DNA of 64,000 nt from positions 62,001-126,000 of the forward strand of contig NZ_BAGC01000055.1 in assembly GCF_000308655.1 (NCBI RefSeq), written 5' to 3'. Position numbers and translations under genes: made by a program. Positions 23,623-33,124 of this stretch are shown piece by piece (position 1 is the first letter of the stretch; every line of letters begins with the position of its first letter). The notes below the pieces were generated by a model. That model ran no database searches. It saw only the letters and a program-made list of their open reading frames with translations, and was not told the origin of the DNA. Source of the DNA: Nocardia niigatensis NBRC 100131. Lineage in GTDB: Bacteria > Actinomycetota > Actinomycetes > Mycobacteriales > Mycobacteriaceae.

Positions 23623-26600
23623 GTGACGTGCCAGACTCGCGGTGTGCGCATCTCGATTCTGGGGCCGCTCGACGTGACGGCCGGCGGTCGGCCGGTGCCG
23701 GTCACCGGAACGCGGCTGCGCGGACTGCTGATTCGCCTCGCCCTGGACGCCGATCGCACGGTGAGCGTGGGCGCGCTGGTGGAGGCGGTCTGGCCGGAGC
23801 GCACCCCGAAGCGGCCCGGACACGCACTGCAGGAACTGGTTTCCCGGCTGCGCCGCACCCTGCCGGGCGAGGCGGCGATCAGGTCGGGCGCCGGCGGGTA
23901 CCGGTTGGAGGTCGCGGAGGCAGCCCTGGACGCCAACCGCTTCGAGCGGCTCGCGCGCGGCGGCCTACTGAGCCTGCGACGTGGCGATCTCGACCACGCG
24001 ATCCACCAACTGCGCGAGGGACTCTCGCTGTGGCGCGGTCCCGCGCTGGTGGATGTCACCGATCTGCCCTTCGCCGCGGCGGCCGCCGCCCGGCTCGAGG
24101 AACTCCGCGTCACCGCCGAGGAAGCGGCCGTCGCCGCCGAATTGGACCTTCGCCCGGGCGATCCGCTGCTGATCACCGAACTGGAGCGGCTCATCGCCGC
24201 CGCTCCCCTCCGGGAACGCCTGCGCCTGGCGCACATTCGCGCCCTCCACGACGCCGGCCGCACCGCCGAGGCCCTCACCGTCTTCGACCACTACCGCACC
24301 CGGCTGTCCACCGAGCTGGGCACCGACCCCGGCCCCGACCTGTCCGACCTGCACCTCGGACTTCTCCGGGGCGAACTCCCGGCCCGCCGCGGCGCCCCGC
24401 GCCCCGGAACCGAATCGGCGGGGTCCGCTTCACCCAGAGTTTCGATGGTGCGGCTGCGGGCGCCGCTGACGAGTTTCGTGGGGCGGGAGCGGGAGCTGGT
24501 CGAGGTGGCGGCACGAGTCGGGCAGGCCCGGCTGGTAACGCTGGTGGGACCGGGCGGAGCCGGGAAGACCCGGCTGGCGGTGGCTGTCGCCGCGAAGCTG
24601 GGTGGACGGTTCCCAGGCGGGGTGGGCGTGGCGGAACTGGCTGCGGTCACCGATGTTTCGGATGTGCCGCAGGCGGTGGCGACGAGCCTGGGGGTGGTGA
24701 TGTCGCGCGGGCCCGAGGCGTCGGGGGCAGATCCCGTCGGGCTGGTGGCGGATGCGCTGCCGACCGCGCCGACGCTGCTGGTGCTCGACAATTGTGAGCA
24801 TCTCGTCGACGGCGTGGCGGAACTCGCCGCGGAACTGCTCGGCCGCGTACCCGAGCTGCGGATCCTCGCGACGAGCCGCCAATCACTGGGGATCACCGGG
24901 GAAACACTGTGGGAGACCACGCCTCTGGCGGTTCCGCCGCCACAGACACCGGATGTCGAAGGCTATCCGGCCGTGCGGTTGTTCCTCGACCGGGCCGCGG
25001 CGGTGCGCTCCCACCTCGTGGTGTCCGGCCCGAACATCGAGATGGTCGCGGAGATCTGCCGTCAGCTCGACGGCCTGCCCTTGGCGCTGGAGTTGGCCGC
25101 CGCCAAGCTGCGCGTCATCCCGTTGTCCACGCTGCGAGCTCGCCTGGACGACAGATTCGCTGTGTTGACGGGCGGCAGCCGCACGGCGCTCCCCCGACAC
25201 CGGACCCTGCGAGCCGTATTGGATTGGGACTGGGATCTTCTCGGTGAGGCCGAACGTACCGCCCTCGCACGCCTGACGGTCTTCACCGCGCCGTTCACGC
25301 CGCCCGCGGCGGAGTCGCTGGGCGTGGCCGCCGCCGAGCTGGAGGCCCTCCTGGACAGGTCGCTGGTGCAACTGCTCGACGAGGGTCCCGATCCGGCGGA
25401 TCCCGGCGCACCGCAGCCGCGCTACCGAATCCTCGAGTCGGTCCGTGAGTACGGCCTCGAAAAGCTCACGGCCCGTGCCGAGCTCGATGTCACCCGGGCC
25501 GCCCATACTGCCTATCACCTGGCACTGGCGGAGCGGGCACAACCGCGTCTCCGTGGCGGTGATCAGCTCACCTGGCTGCACCTGCTCGACGTCGAGCGCG
25601 ACAATCTGGTTGCGGCTCTGCGCTTCTCGCACGATCTCGGCGACGCCCACACCGCCGCGCGCCTCGGTTCCGCACTCGGCATGTACTGGGCCCTGCACGG
25701 CGCGCACACCGATGCCGTCCACCTACTACGGCCGATCCTGCGCCTGCCCACGAACCGGCCGTATCCACCGCTCGCGGCCGCGTTCGCCCTGCATTCCATG
25801 CTGGCCGCCCAGGCGGCGGAACTCAGCGCCGCCACCGACGACATCCGCCGCTGGATCGGCACAGACCGGTCCGGCGCGGCCCTCGATCGCGAAAAAACCT
25901 TGGAACACCGCGATTTCGCGACTGGATCCGCAGTGCCAGGATTCGGCAACCTGGTCGCCCCCGGTAGCACTGTCGAGACTCGGCAGGGCGGGGACGACAA
26001 TGGCGCGGCGCCGGATGGTCACCAAGCTGGGCCGGGAAACAGGATGGACCCGGGCGGAGATGGATCTGCCGAATTAGCTTGGGCACTGGTGGAATTGGCG
26101 TCCGAGCGGGTCGAGTCCGGGCTCGCAGTGGTGGGGCCCTGGCTGGAGCACAGGGACGCGTGGACGCGCGGGATGTTCTGGCTGGTGCGGTCGTTCCTGC
26201 GCGCCAATGAGTCCGGGGTGGCCGGGCTGGATGCGGATTTGCGAACCGCGGCCGGGTGTTTCGAGGAGGCCGGGGAGCGGTGGGGGCGGTCGACAGCGCT
26301 GACGTATCTGGCGTTCACCCGGGCAACGCTCGGGGATTTCGGTGGGGCGATCGACGCCATGTCCGCCGCCCTGGCGGCGGCCGGGGAGTTGGGTAGCACT
26401 GTCGCGCTGCGCATCTGGCTGGTCATGATTCGCTTGCACTCCGGTGCGGTGGAGGCGGCACGCACGGATCTGACCACCGTGCTCGCCGAGTCGCTCTCGG
26501 CGCGGGACACGGTGATGGCGCGGTTCCTGGCGGCGGATATCGCACGGTTCGACGGCGATCTACCAGAGTCGGCGCGGCAGTTGCGCATCGTGGAGGCCGA

Positions 26601-27042
26601 TCTGAATCGGGTAATGACCGAGGACCGGTCGTATCGGGCCATGTTCGGGTTGCGCATGGGGTTGTTGCGGGCGGCCGAGGGCCGGATCGAGGCGGCGGTC
26701 GCGCACTGTGCCGACGCGTGGGCGAATGCCGTGATCATCCGGGACATGCCGATGGCGGCCGAGGTGAGCGTCGGTGTGGCGCGGGCCTGCCTGGCCGCGG
26801 GGTTGCCCGCGGCGGCAGCCGAATCCCTGGGAGCCGGCCATGTCCTGCGCGGCGCACCCGATGCCGGGTATCCCGACATCGTGGCGCTCCGAACGGAATT
26901 GGCGACAGCGCTCGGCGCGGAGGCGTCGGCGGCGTACGAGCGTGGCCGGGCGCTCCCCCGTACCGAAGCCGTGACCGCGATCGAAACATGCCTGTCGGCG
27001 GCACGTGACCGCCTGCCGGACGGCCGTATGAGCGGGATGTGA
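23623..27042 (+). CDS. AfsR/SARP-type large transcriptional regulator, 1139 aa
   Basis: Layout from the N-terminus: a winged-helix OmpR-type DNA-binding domain (about 8-100, ISILGPLDV to YRLEV); a BTAD domain (about 105-255); and a STAND-type NTPase with Walker A VGPGGAGKTRLAVAV (about 308-322), Walker B LLVLDNCEHLVDG and the later GLPLALELAAAKLRVIP and RILESVREYGLEKL. A long TPR-like helical region follows to the end. Around residues 755-810 the helices are interrupted by a Gly/Asp/Asn-rich low-complexity insert. Such proteins switch on secondary-metabolite or stress genes when a ligand triggers NTP exchange. GTG 23623 has GGGAGG at 23609-23614. An NTF2-like gene and an MMPL gene follow and are likely targets. 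Confidence 0.82.
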   Translation: MTCQTRGVRISILGPLDVTAGGRPVPVTGTRLRGLLIRLALDADRTVSVGALVEAVWPERTPKRPGHALQELVSRLRRTLPGEAAIRSGAGGYRLEVAEAALDANRFERLARGGLLSLRRGDLDHAIHQLREGLSLWRGPALVDVTDLPFAAAAAARLEELRVTAEEAAVAAELDLRPGDPLLITELERLIAAAPLRERLRLAHIRALHDAGRTAEALTVFDHYRTRLSTELGTDPGPDLSDLHLGLLRGELPARRGAPRPGTESAGSASPRVSMVRLRAPLTSFVGRERELVEVAARVGQARLVTLVGPGGAGKTRLAVAVAAKLGGRFPGGVGVAELAAVTDVSDVPQAVATSLGVVMSRGPEASGADPVGLVADALPTAPTLLVLDNCEHLVDGVAELAAELLGRVPELRILATSRQSLGITGETLWETTPLAVPPPQTPDVEGYPAVRLFLDRAAAVRSHLVVSGPNIEMVAEICRQLDGLPLALELAAAKLRVIPLSTLRARLDDRFAVLTGGSRTALPRHRTLRAVLDWDWDLLGEAERTALARLTVFTAPFTPPAAESLGVAAAELEALLDRSLVQLLDEGPDPADPGAPQPRYRILESVREYGLEKLTARAELDVTRAAHTAYHLALAERAQPRLRGGDQLTWLHLLDVERDNLVAALRFSHDLGDAHTAARLGSALGMYWALHGAHTDAVHLLRPILRLPTNRPYPPLAAAFALHSMLAAQAAELSAATDDIRRWIGTDRSGAALDREKTLEHRDFATGSAVPGFGNLVAPGSTVETRQGGDDNGAAPDGHQAGPGNRMDPGGDGSAELAWALVELASERVESGLAVVGPWLEHRDAWTRGMFWLVRSFLRANESGVAGLDADLRTAAGCFEEAGERWGRSTALTYLAFTRATLGDFGGAIDAMSAALAAAGELGSTVALRIWLVMIRLHSGAVEAARTDLTTVLAESLSARDTVMARFLAADIARFDGDLPESARQLRIVEADLNRVMTEDRSYRAMFGLRMGLLRAAEGRIEAAVAHCADAWANAVIIRDMPMAAEVSVGVARACLAAGLPAAAAESLGAGHVLRGAPDAGYPDIVALRTELATALGAEASAAYERGRALPRTEAVTAIETCLSAARDRLPDGRMSGM

Positions 27043-27077
27043 GCCCGCTGTGAGCGTGCACCCGCACGGTGGGCCGC

Positions 27078-27458
27078 ATGCGAAACGAATCCGATCTGAA
27101 CGAGTACCTCACCACCTATCCCCATGAGATGGCGTTCGGCGCCGACGACCCCGCCGTCCTGGTCGACCGCTGGTTCACACCCGACATCGACTACCGCAAC
27201 GACGGCTTCCGCCTGAACCGGCACGCCCTGGTCGCCCACGCCCGCCCCGCGCGCAAGAATGCCGAGTCGGTGCGGGTGGAGGTGCATCGCGCGCTGCTGT
27301 CGGGTGACGCCATCGCCGCCCACTACACGCTGTACGCCACCCTGCGCACTACGGGCCCGACGGCCACCGAGGTCTGCATGGTGGGCCGGCTGGCCGCGGA
27401 CGGCCGGATCGCGGAGGTCGATCAGCTCACCCGTGCGGTGCCGGTGGAGGGCGAGTAG
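27078..27458 (+). CDS. SnoaL/NTF2-like protein, 126 aa
   Basis: A small cone-shaped alpha+beta barrel protein of the NTF2/SnoaL superfamily. Signs are the segment VDRWFTPDIDYRNDGFRLNR and the strands SVRVEVHRALLSGDAIAAHY, TEVCMVGRLAADGRIAEVDQ. Members act as small-molecule binders, isomerases or cyclases in polyketide and steroid pathways, or bind ligands without catalysis. It ends two bases before the MMPL transporter start, so they are cotranscribed. The start at 27078 is inferred from domain length; no clear ribosome binding site. Confidence 0.7.
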   Translation: MRNESDLNEYLTTYPHEMAFGADDPAVLVDRWFTPDIDYRNDGFRLNRHALVAHARPARKNAESVRVEVHRALLSGDAIAAHYTLYATLRTTGPTATEVCMVGRLAADGRIAEVDQLTRAVPVEGE

Positions 27459-27460
27459 TC

Positions 27461-29530
27461 ATGGGGAAGCTCTTGCGTCGAATGGCGTGGGCCGCCATCG
27501 CTTTCTGGGTGGTGGCCTTCGTCGCCACCGGCGGTCTGGCGGGCAGGCTGGGTTCGGCCGAGCGGAACGACGCCACCACTTGGCTGCCGAAGAGCGCTGA
27601 GTCGACGAAGGTTTCGGAGCTGGCGGGCAGGTTCACCGAAACGGACATGTATCCGGCGATCGTCGTCTACGACCGGGGTGGCGCGGATCTGAGTGCGGCG
27701 GACCGGGATCGGGTGGGCGCCGATGTCGGCCGATTCGCTGACCTGCCGAAGGTGCACGGTCGGGTCGAGGGCCCGATCGTGTCCGAGGACGGTAAGGCGA
27801 TCCAGGTCGTGGTCCCGATCACCGTGGGGGTCAAAGGAATCAGCGACACCTTGCCGACGGTGAGGTCGATGCGGGCCATCGCTGCGGATTCGGATATGAG
27901 CGTGCACATCTCCGGTCCGGCGGGTTACGGAGCCGATTCCGCGGCCGCGTTCTCCGGGGTGAATTCCACCCTCCTCTATGTGACCATCGCGATTGTGGTG
28001 GCGATTCTGCTGGTCACCTATCGCAGCCCAGTCCTGTGGGTGCTGCCGCTGCTCTGTGTCGGGGTGGCCTTGACCGTCGCCCAAGCCCTGATCTATCTGC
28101 TGGCCGCGCACGCCGGCCTGACCGTCAACAGCGACACCGAATTTCTGCTCACCGTACTGGTTTTCGGCGCGGGCACCGATTACGCGCTGCTGCTCACCGC
28201 CCGATATCGGGAGGAACTGCGCCGCCGGGAGGACCGCTACGCCGCCATGGCCACCGCGATCCGCCGGGCCGGACCGGCGATCGCCGCCAGCGCCGTCACG
28301 GTGGCCCTGAGCCTGCTCTGTCTGGTGGTGGCCGACCTGAATTCGACCAAGAGCCTCGGGCCGGTGATGGCGACCGGCGTGCTGGTCGGCTTCGCGGTGC
28401 TCACCACCCTGTATCCGGCCCTGCTGGTCCTGTGCGGACGCTGGATATTCTGGCCCGCCGCACCACGTTTCGGCGATCCGGAACCGTCGGGTGGCCGCTG
28501 GACTCGAACCCTGGCCCGGCTGACGATTGCCCGCCCGCGCCGCGTCTGGCAGTTCACCGCCGCGGCTCTCGCGGTCCTCGCTCTGGGCCTGTTCGGCCTG
28601 CATGCGGCCGGTCTGAAGCCTCAGGACACGTTCCGGACCCGCCCGGAGGCGGTGGTCGGCGAACAGGTGCTGCTGCGTCACTTCCCTGGCGGATCCGGCG
28701 ATCCGATGCAGATCATCGGCCCGGCCGCCGAGGGTGACCGGTTGCGCGCCCTGGCCGCCGATGTTTCCGGTGTAGCCACGGTTTCCGGGCCCGCGACCGC
28801 TGACGGCCTGGTCTACCTCGAGGCGACCGCATCCGATGCCACCGGAAGCGAGGCCGCCTTCGCGACGGTCGAGCGTCTCCGCTCGGCACTGCGTCCGGTG
28901 CCCGGCGCCATGGTCGGCGGCAGCAGCGCCGTGGCCCTCGATACGGTGAACTCGTCGCGGCATGATCGCACTCTCGTTGTCCCGCTGGTGCTCTCGGTCG
29001 TCTTTGTGATCATGGCGATCCTGCTGCGGTCCCTCGTGGCGCCCGCCGTGATCCTGGCGACGGTCGTGCTGTCGCTGGCGGCCGCGCTGGGCGTCAGCGC
29101 CGTGGCCTTCGACCGGCTCCTCGATTTCCACGGCGCGGACGCGGCCTTCCCGCTGTGGACCTTCGTGTTCCTGGTCAGCCTGGGTATCGACTATTCGATC
29201 TTCCTGATGGCCCGGATCCGGGAGGAAACCGCCCGCCACGACACCGTCACCGCCACCGTGATCGCGGCCCGCACCACCGGCGGCACGATCACCGCCGCTG
29301 GCGTGGTCCTCGCGGGCACCTTCGCCGCACTGCTCACTCTGCCTTTGGTTTTCGCGGCGGAAATCGGTTTCGCGGTCGCGTTCGGCGTCCTGCTGGACAC
29401 CTTCGTGGTGCGCACGATTCTGGTACCCGCCCTGGCCATGGATCTGGGCGACCGGCTGTGGTGGCCACGGCACCGCGTGCGAACACCGAATGCCCGGCGA
29501 GAACTCGTCTCACCGGGCATTCCGGAGTGA
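27461..29530 (+). CDS. MMPL-family RND transporter, 689 aa
   Basis: A proton-driven RND exporter of the small actinobacterial MMPL type (about 690 residues, compared with about 950 for MmpL3). It shows two halves: one membrane helix, an extracytoplasmic loop of about 150 residues with LPKSAESTKV, then five helices, and a second copy starting near residue 365. The family signatures are FGAGTDYALLLTARYREEL in the first half and SLGIDYSIFLMARIREE in the second, carrying the Asp-Tyr pairs of the proton relay. Substrates of this class are lipids, siderophores or drugs. It directly follows the NTF2-like gene and may act with it under the AfsR-like regulator. Confidence 0.87.
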   Translation: MGKLLRRMAWAAIAFWVVAFVATGGLAGRLGSAERNDATTWLPKSAESTKVSELAGRFTETDMYPAIVVYDRGGADLSAADRDRVGADVGRFADLPKVHGRVEGPIVSEDGKAIQVVVPITVGVKGISDTLPTVRSMRAIAADSDMSVHISGPAGYGADSAAAFSGVNSTLLYVTIAIVVAILLVTYRSPVLWVLPLLCVGVALTVAQALIYLLAAHAGLTVNSDTEFLLTVLVFGAGTDYALLLTARYREELRRREDRYAAMATAIRRAGPAIAASAVTVALSLLCLVVADLNSTKSLGPVMATGVLVGFAVLTTLYPALLVLCGRWIFWPAAPRFGDPEPSGGRWTRTLARLTIARPRRVWQFTAAALAVLALGLFGLHAAGLKPQDTFRTRPEAVVGEQVLLRHFPGGSGDPMQIIGPAAEGDRLRALAADVSGVATVSGPATADGLVYLEATASDATGSEAAFATVERLRSALRPVPGAMVGGSSAVALDTVNSSRHDRTLVVPLVLSVVFVIMAILLRSLVAPAVILATVVLSLAAALGVSAVAFDRLLDFHGADAAFPLWTFVFLVSLGIDYSIFLMARIREETARHDTVTATVIAARTTGGTITAAGVVLAGTFAALLTLPLVFAAEIGFAVAFGVLLDTFVVRTILVPALAMDLGDRLWWPRHRVRTPNARRELVSPGIPE

Positions 29531-29657
29531 GGACGGGACAGGCGGCCGGCGCGGTGGCGGGGCGTGGTTCGCTCCATAGGCGATTACTTGATTTGGGATC
29601 AAGGTGGATCCCGCCGTGCCCGGCTCAGTTCCCGTGTTGCTATTCAATTACGTATTC

Positions 29658-29672
29658 GGTTGTAGCGCAACC
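29658..29672 (+). terminator. short hairpin with T-rich tail after the MMPL gene
   Basis: GGTTG-TAGCG-CAACC followed by TGTTTAAT on the plus strand; AT-rich for this genome. Confidence 0.45.
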
Positions 29673-29675
29673 TGT

Positions 29676-30623
29676 TTAATGGACCGCGAAGAGTGATGCA
29701 TAGATCGGGCGGTCGTGCTCGGTGACCACCTGACCGGCGACCTGCGCACCGGTGAGGGTGTGCAGGCGCAAGTCGAGGTAGCGCTCCTGCTCGACGCTGT
29801 CCATCGCGGTGTCCACGGGCATCCAGGTGCGGAGCCGGTCGGCGTGCCGCTCGCGGCTGCGTTCCAGTTCCGCGCGCAGTTCGGCCAGGTCGCGGGCCGC
29901 GAACGGCTCGGCCGCCGGGCGCGGCGGCTCGGCCTGCCAGGCGGCGACGCCATAGGCGAAGCACACCAACGGCATCCACATCTCCTTGAAGTAGCGCGGG
30001 TCCGGACCGATCTCCAGTCCCGCGAACTTCTCGCCTACGAAGAACAGCGCGCCCAGCTGGCCGGGCAGCAGCTCCAGGCGGCTGCGGAACTGGGTGAGGA
30101 CCGCGCGCTTGCGGGTGAGGATCTGCTCCAGGTGTCCGCGCGCCGGCAGCCCGTACCGGCCGTTCACGGCCGAGATGTCCGACCACAGCTTGGAATAGCC
30201 GGGCTTACCGCGCAGCGCGAGCGCCTGCGCCCGCAGCTCCCGGGGCAGCACGAAGAACCACTGGTCACGACCCTGGAGATATCCGCCCTGCGCGGCCTGC
30301 ACACAGCAGGCGTCGTCGAAGAGCCGGGTCTCCCCCGCACCCATGAGCGCCGCCGAGCACAGCGCGTGGTTCTGCGCCCCCTCCTGGATGTAGCCGATGT
30401 GCAGCGGCACGATGGCGACCCCGGAGGGCGCGCCATTGTGCAACTCCACGCTGCCGTAGCCGACCACCCGATTCAGCTCGAGCCCGGACCGCGGCGGCAC
30501 GATGCCGGGCCGCTCGGGCCCCTGGATCGGCACCATGGTGAGCGCGCCCGCGACCTGCGGTGTGCCGAGCCGGTACCCGGTGAGGTCGACGGGCGCGCGC
30601 ACGAGAGTGTCGAGACGAGTCAT
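29676..30623 (-). CDS. ARPP-1-like domain protein, 315 aa
   Basis: The sequence matches what I know of the ARPP-1 domain (ARG and rhodanese-phosphatase-associated protein), a family of unknown function named from comparative genomics of conflict and NAD/RNA-processing loci. Typical segments are LTMVPIQGPERP near the start, GYGSVELHNGAPSGVAIVPL, LPRELRAQALALRGKPGYSKLW, and HLEQILTRKRAVLTQFRSRL. Another is QLGALFFVGEKFAGLEIGPD, with ARTGAQVAG-type residues towards the end. It has no signal peptide or membrane helix. Its ATG overlaps the stop of the vWA gene (ATGA), showing translational coupling and a joint function. Confidence 0.65.
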   Translation of the reverse strand: MTRLDTLVRAPVDLTGYRLGTPQVAGALTMVPIQGPERPGIVPPRSGLELNRVVGYGSVELHNGAPSGVAIVPLHIGYIQEGAQNHALCSAALMGAGETRLFDDACCVQAAQGGYLQGRDQWFFVLPRELRAQALALRGKPGYSKLWSDISAVNGRYGLPARGHLEQILTRKRAVLTQFRSRLELLPGQLGALFFVGEKFAGLEIGPDPRYFKEMWMPLVCFAYGVAAWQAEPPRPAAEPFAARDLAELRAELERSRERHADRLRTWMPVDTAMDSVEQERYLDLRLHTLTGAQVAGQVVTEHDRPIYASLFAVH

Positions 30624-31942
30624 GAGCTCACTCCTTCCAGCTCGGGCTGATGGTCGAGGAAACGGCAGGCGGCGGCGCGGAGCCAGTCCGCGCCCGCCGG
30701 GGTGCGGGCGAACAGCCACGGCAGCAGGGCCGCGAAATCGTCCTGGTGCCAGAAGCCGGTGCTCGGCAGTGCGGGTGCCGGGTCACGCAGGGTGCGGTCG
30801 TCGCTGCCGGTGAACATGGCCTGGCACACCATGATCGGGGTGTGGATACCGAGCGCGGGCAGGGTGGCCGCGACGCGGGCGAGGTCGCCGGGGAGGCGGT
30901 TCTCGTAGCCGTCGGTCACGATGATCACCAGGTCCGGCTCGCCCTCGACGGCGCCCCGCGTGCTGTCGAGCGCGTCGAGGAGGCCCGTGGCCAGGTCTGT
31001 CGCCGTCGTCTGCCCGCTGCCGACCTCGAGGACGGTGAGCTGGGCGCACAGTTCCGCCAGCACCAGTCGCAAGGCCTCGGCCTGCGAGAGCAGCGCCCAT
31101 TCGCGTTCGCCGTAGCCGCGCATGGACTCCGAGGTGTCCAGCACCAGGGTCACCCGGCCGAGCAGACGCGGCAGCCCGCGGGTGGCAGCGGTGAGGTAAC
31201 CGGTGAGCGCGGAACGCAGTTCACCGGCGGATCCGCCCCGGTAGAGGTGCACCAGGGTGGACGCGATGTCGCCGCGGTTGGTGACGGTGACGATGGGCTC
31301 GCGCTCGCGGACCGGCTCCAGCGGTGCGACGGGCTCGGTGAGCACGGGCACGCCATACGTGCCGGGCGCGTACAGCTGACGCACGCGCTCGATCGCCCCT
31401 GCCGGATTCACACTGAATCGCAAAAGCTTTCGATGCATATCGACCGAATCGACCTCGCCCGCACGGATCAGCCGCAGGCAGCCGCGCGCGGTGCTCTTGC
31501 CGAGCGCGTGCTCGAAGCAGTCCACCAGCGCGGGCCGGCGGGCGGCGATGAGCAGTTCGGCGTCCGGGTGGTCGAGGACGAAGGCCAGGATCGCGCGGGT
31601 GACGTGCTTGTGGTTGGCGCGACGTCGCCGCGCGGCCAGCAGCACGGTGATAACCTGCGCGGGCGGCAGCCCGAAAAGTAGTGCGCGCGTGGCTTTGTCG
31701 AGGATCACACGGGTCTGCTCGGGCAGCTCGGCGCGCGAGCTGAGCAGAGTCTGCAGCAGGGCGCGGGCGCGTTGGTTGTCGTGCGCGCCCGGGACGAGGG
31801 CGAGCAGCAGGTAGCGCTCGGGATCGGCGGCGTAGGCGTCCCGGTGGAATTCCGCGTCGTCCCACGTCACGACACCGGCCCGGGACAGCGTCAGGGGAGC
31901 GCCGTGGGTGCGGAGGTGGTCGAGAATTACTGCGGTGTTCAC
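30620..31942 (-). CDS. vWA-domain protein with TROVE-like helical N-terminus, 440 aa
   Basis: Residues about 1-205 are helical repeats (HDNQRARALLQTLLSS, AQVITVLLAARRRRANHKHV) of the kind seen in TROVE/Ro60 proteins. Residues about 265-410 form a von Willebrand A domain with the metal-ion site motif LVLDTSESM and the later LVIIVTDGYENRLPGD. Bacterial Ro60 proteins bind structured RNA, while other vWA proteins act as scaffolds for MoxR or phosphatase systems; this one could be either. The start at 31942 (GTG) is chosen because CATACT lies six bases upstream, fitting a leaderless transcript; an in-frame GTG at 31966 is the alternative. It is coupled to the ARPP-1-like gene. Confidence 0.7.
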   Translation of the reverse strand: MNTAVILDHLRTHGAPLTLSRAGVVTWDDAEFHRDAYAADPERYLLLALVPGAHDNQRARALLQTLLSSRAELPEQTRVILDKATRALLFGLPPAQVITVLLAARRRRANHKHVTRAILAFVLDHPDAELLIAARRPALVDCFEHALGKSTARGCLRLIRAGEVDSVDMHRKLLRFSVNPAGAIERVRQLYAPGTYGVPVLTEPVAPLEPVREREPIVTVTNRGDIASTLVHLYRGGSAGELRSALTGYLTAATRGLPRLLGRVTLVLDTSESMRGYGEREWALLSQAEALRLVLAELCAQLTVLEVGSGQTTATDLATGLLDALDSTRGAVEGEPDLVIIVTDGYENRLPGDLARVAATLPALGIHTPIMVCQAMFTGSDDRTLRDPAPALPSTGFWHQDDFAALLPWLFARTPAGADWLRAAACRFLDHQPELEGVSS

Positions 31943-31948
31943 TCCTGA

Positions 31949-31954
31949 AGTATG
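31949..31954 (-). promoter_or_regulatory. possible leaderless promoter -10 (CATACT) for the vWA operon
   Basis: On the minus strand CATACT, six bases, then GTG at 31942. Confidence 0.4.
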
Positions 31955-32011
31955 GGAGCGCCGCACCGGGGAAATCCATTGATTTTCGGTGCGGCGCAGC
32001 CATTCTCGTGG

Positions 32012-33124
32012 TCAGGAATGGTCGAACATAATGATTTGACGGACGGCTTTTCCGTCAGCCAGCAGATCCATCGCCGCATTGATTTCCTCGATCCCGATGC
32101 GCGCGGAAATCAATTTCTCGACCGGGAGCCGGCCCGCGCGCCACATGTGTTCGTAGCGCGGAATGTCGCGGGCCGGAACGGCGGAACCCAGGTAGCTGCC
32201 GACAATCGTGCGGGCTTCGGCGGTGATACTCAGCGGCGGCAGGGTCGCCGTCGAATTCGGCCCGGGCAGACCGACGGTGATCGTGGTGCCGCCGGGTTCT
32301 GTTGCCTGGTAGGCGGTTTCGAACGCGGCGGGATGCCCGGCGCATTCGACCACGTACCGTGCCCGGATATTTTCGCGGGCGATCTGCTCGGGCGTGTAGG
32401 TCTCGGTGGCGCCGAGTTCCTCGGCCATGGCGAGCTTGTCGACCATTCGGTCCACCGCGATGAGCCGCTCCACGCCGATGGCTTTCGCGGTCAGCAACGC
32501 CGCCATGCCGACTCCGCCGAGCCCGACCACCATGAGGCTGTCCTCCGGACGCGGGTCGGCGGCGTTCAGTACGGCCCCGCCGCCGGTCAGCACCGCGCAC
32601 CCGAACAGCGCCGCGATCTCGGGCGGCACCGAGTTGCCGACCGGCACCAGTGAGGCCCGGTCCACCACGGCGTGCGTGGCGAATCCGGAGACTCCCAGGT
32701 GATGCCGCACCCGGTCGCCGCCGCGCGACAGGTGCCCGGGGTGGTGCAGCAGTTCACCGGCGGTATTGGCGGCGGTGCCCGCGGTGCAGGGCAGTTGCCC
32801 GTCCCGCGCGCACGCGTCGCAATCCTCGCAGCGCGGCAGGAAGGACATGACGACCCGCTGCCCGATGAGCAGGTCGGCGACCCGTTCACCGACCGCGACC
32901 ACGGTGCCCGCGGCCTCGTGGCCGAGCAGCATGGGCAGCGGCCGGGGCCGATTGCCGTCCACCACGCTGAGATCCGAGTGGCAGAGCCCGGCAGCCTCGA
33001 TGGCGACCAGCACCTCGGTGGGTCCGGGATCGCCGAGCTCGAGGTCGCACACGCTGATCGGCCGGGAGTCGGCGTAGGGCCGCTCGCGTCCGATCTCCTC
33101 CAGGACCGCGCCGCGAATGTGCAT
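32012..33124 (-). CDS. zinc-dependent alcohol dehydrogenase (MDR family), 370 aa
   Basis: A medium-chain dehydrogenase of the class-III/mycothiol-type group. The catalytic zinc ligands are in AGLCHSDLS and LLGHEAAGTV. Structural zinc cysteines lie in CEDCDACARDGQLPC. The NAD-binding loop is VVGLGGVGMAALLTA, followed by an Asp (IAVDR) that favours NAD. It overlaps the stop of the upstream acyl-CoA dehydrogenase gene by one base, so it is the third gene of a FadE-FadE-ADH operon, probably oxidising an alcohol in the same catabolic pathway. Confidence 0.87.
   Translation of the reverse strand: MHIRGAVLEEIGRERPYADSRPISVCDLELGDPGPTEVLVAIEAAGLCHSDLSVVDGNRPRPLPMLLGHEAAGTVVAVGERVADLLIGQRVVMSFLPRCEDCDACARDGQLPCTAGTAANTAGELLHHPGHLSRGGDRVRHHLGVSGFATHAVVDRASLVPVGNSVPPEIAALFGCAVLTGGGAVLNAADPRPEDSLMVVGLGGVGMAALLTAKAIGVERLIAVDRMVDKLAMAEELGATETYTPEQIARENIRARYVVECAGHPAAFETAYQATEPGGTTITVGLPGPNSTATLPPLSITAEARTIVGSYLGSAVPARDIPRYEHMWRAGRLPVEKLISARIGIEEINAAMDLLADGKAVRQIIMFDHS

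Noticed and set aside
27422..29473. 683-codon minus-strand reading frame opposite the MMPL gene
   Set aside because: Rich in Arg/Gly/His/Gln with no family motif; it mirrors the codon pattern of the transporter, whose plus-strand signatures are unmistakable.
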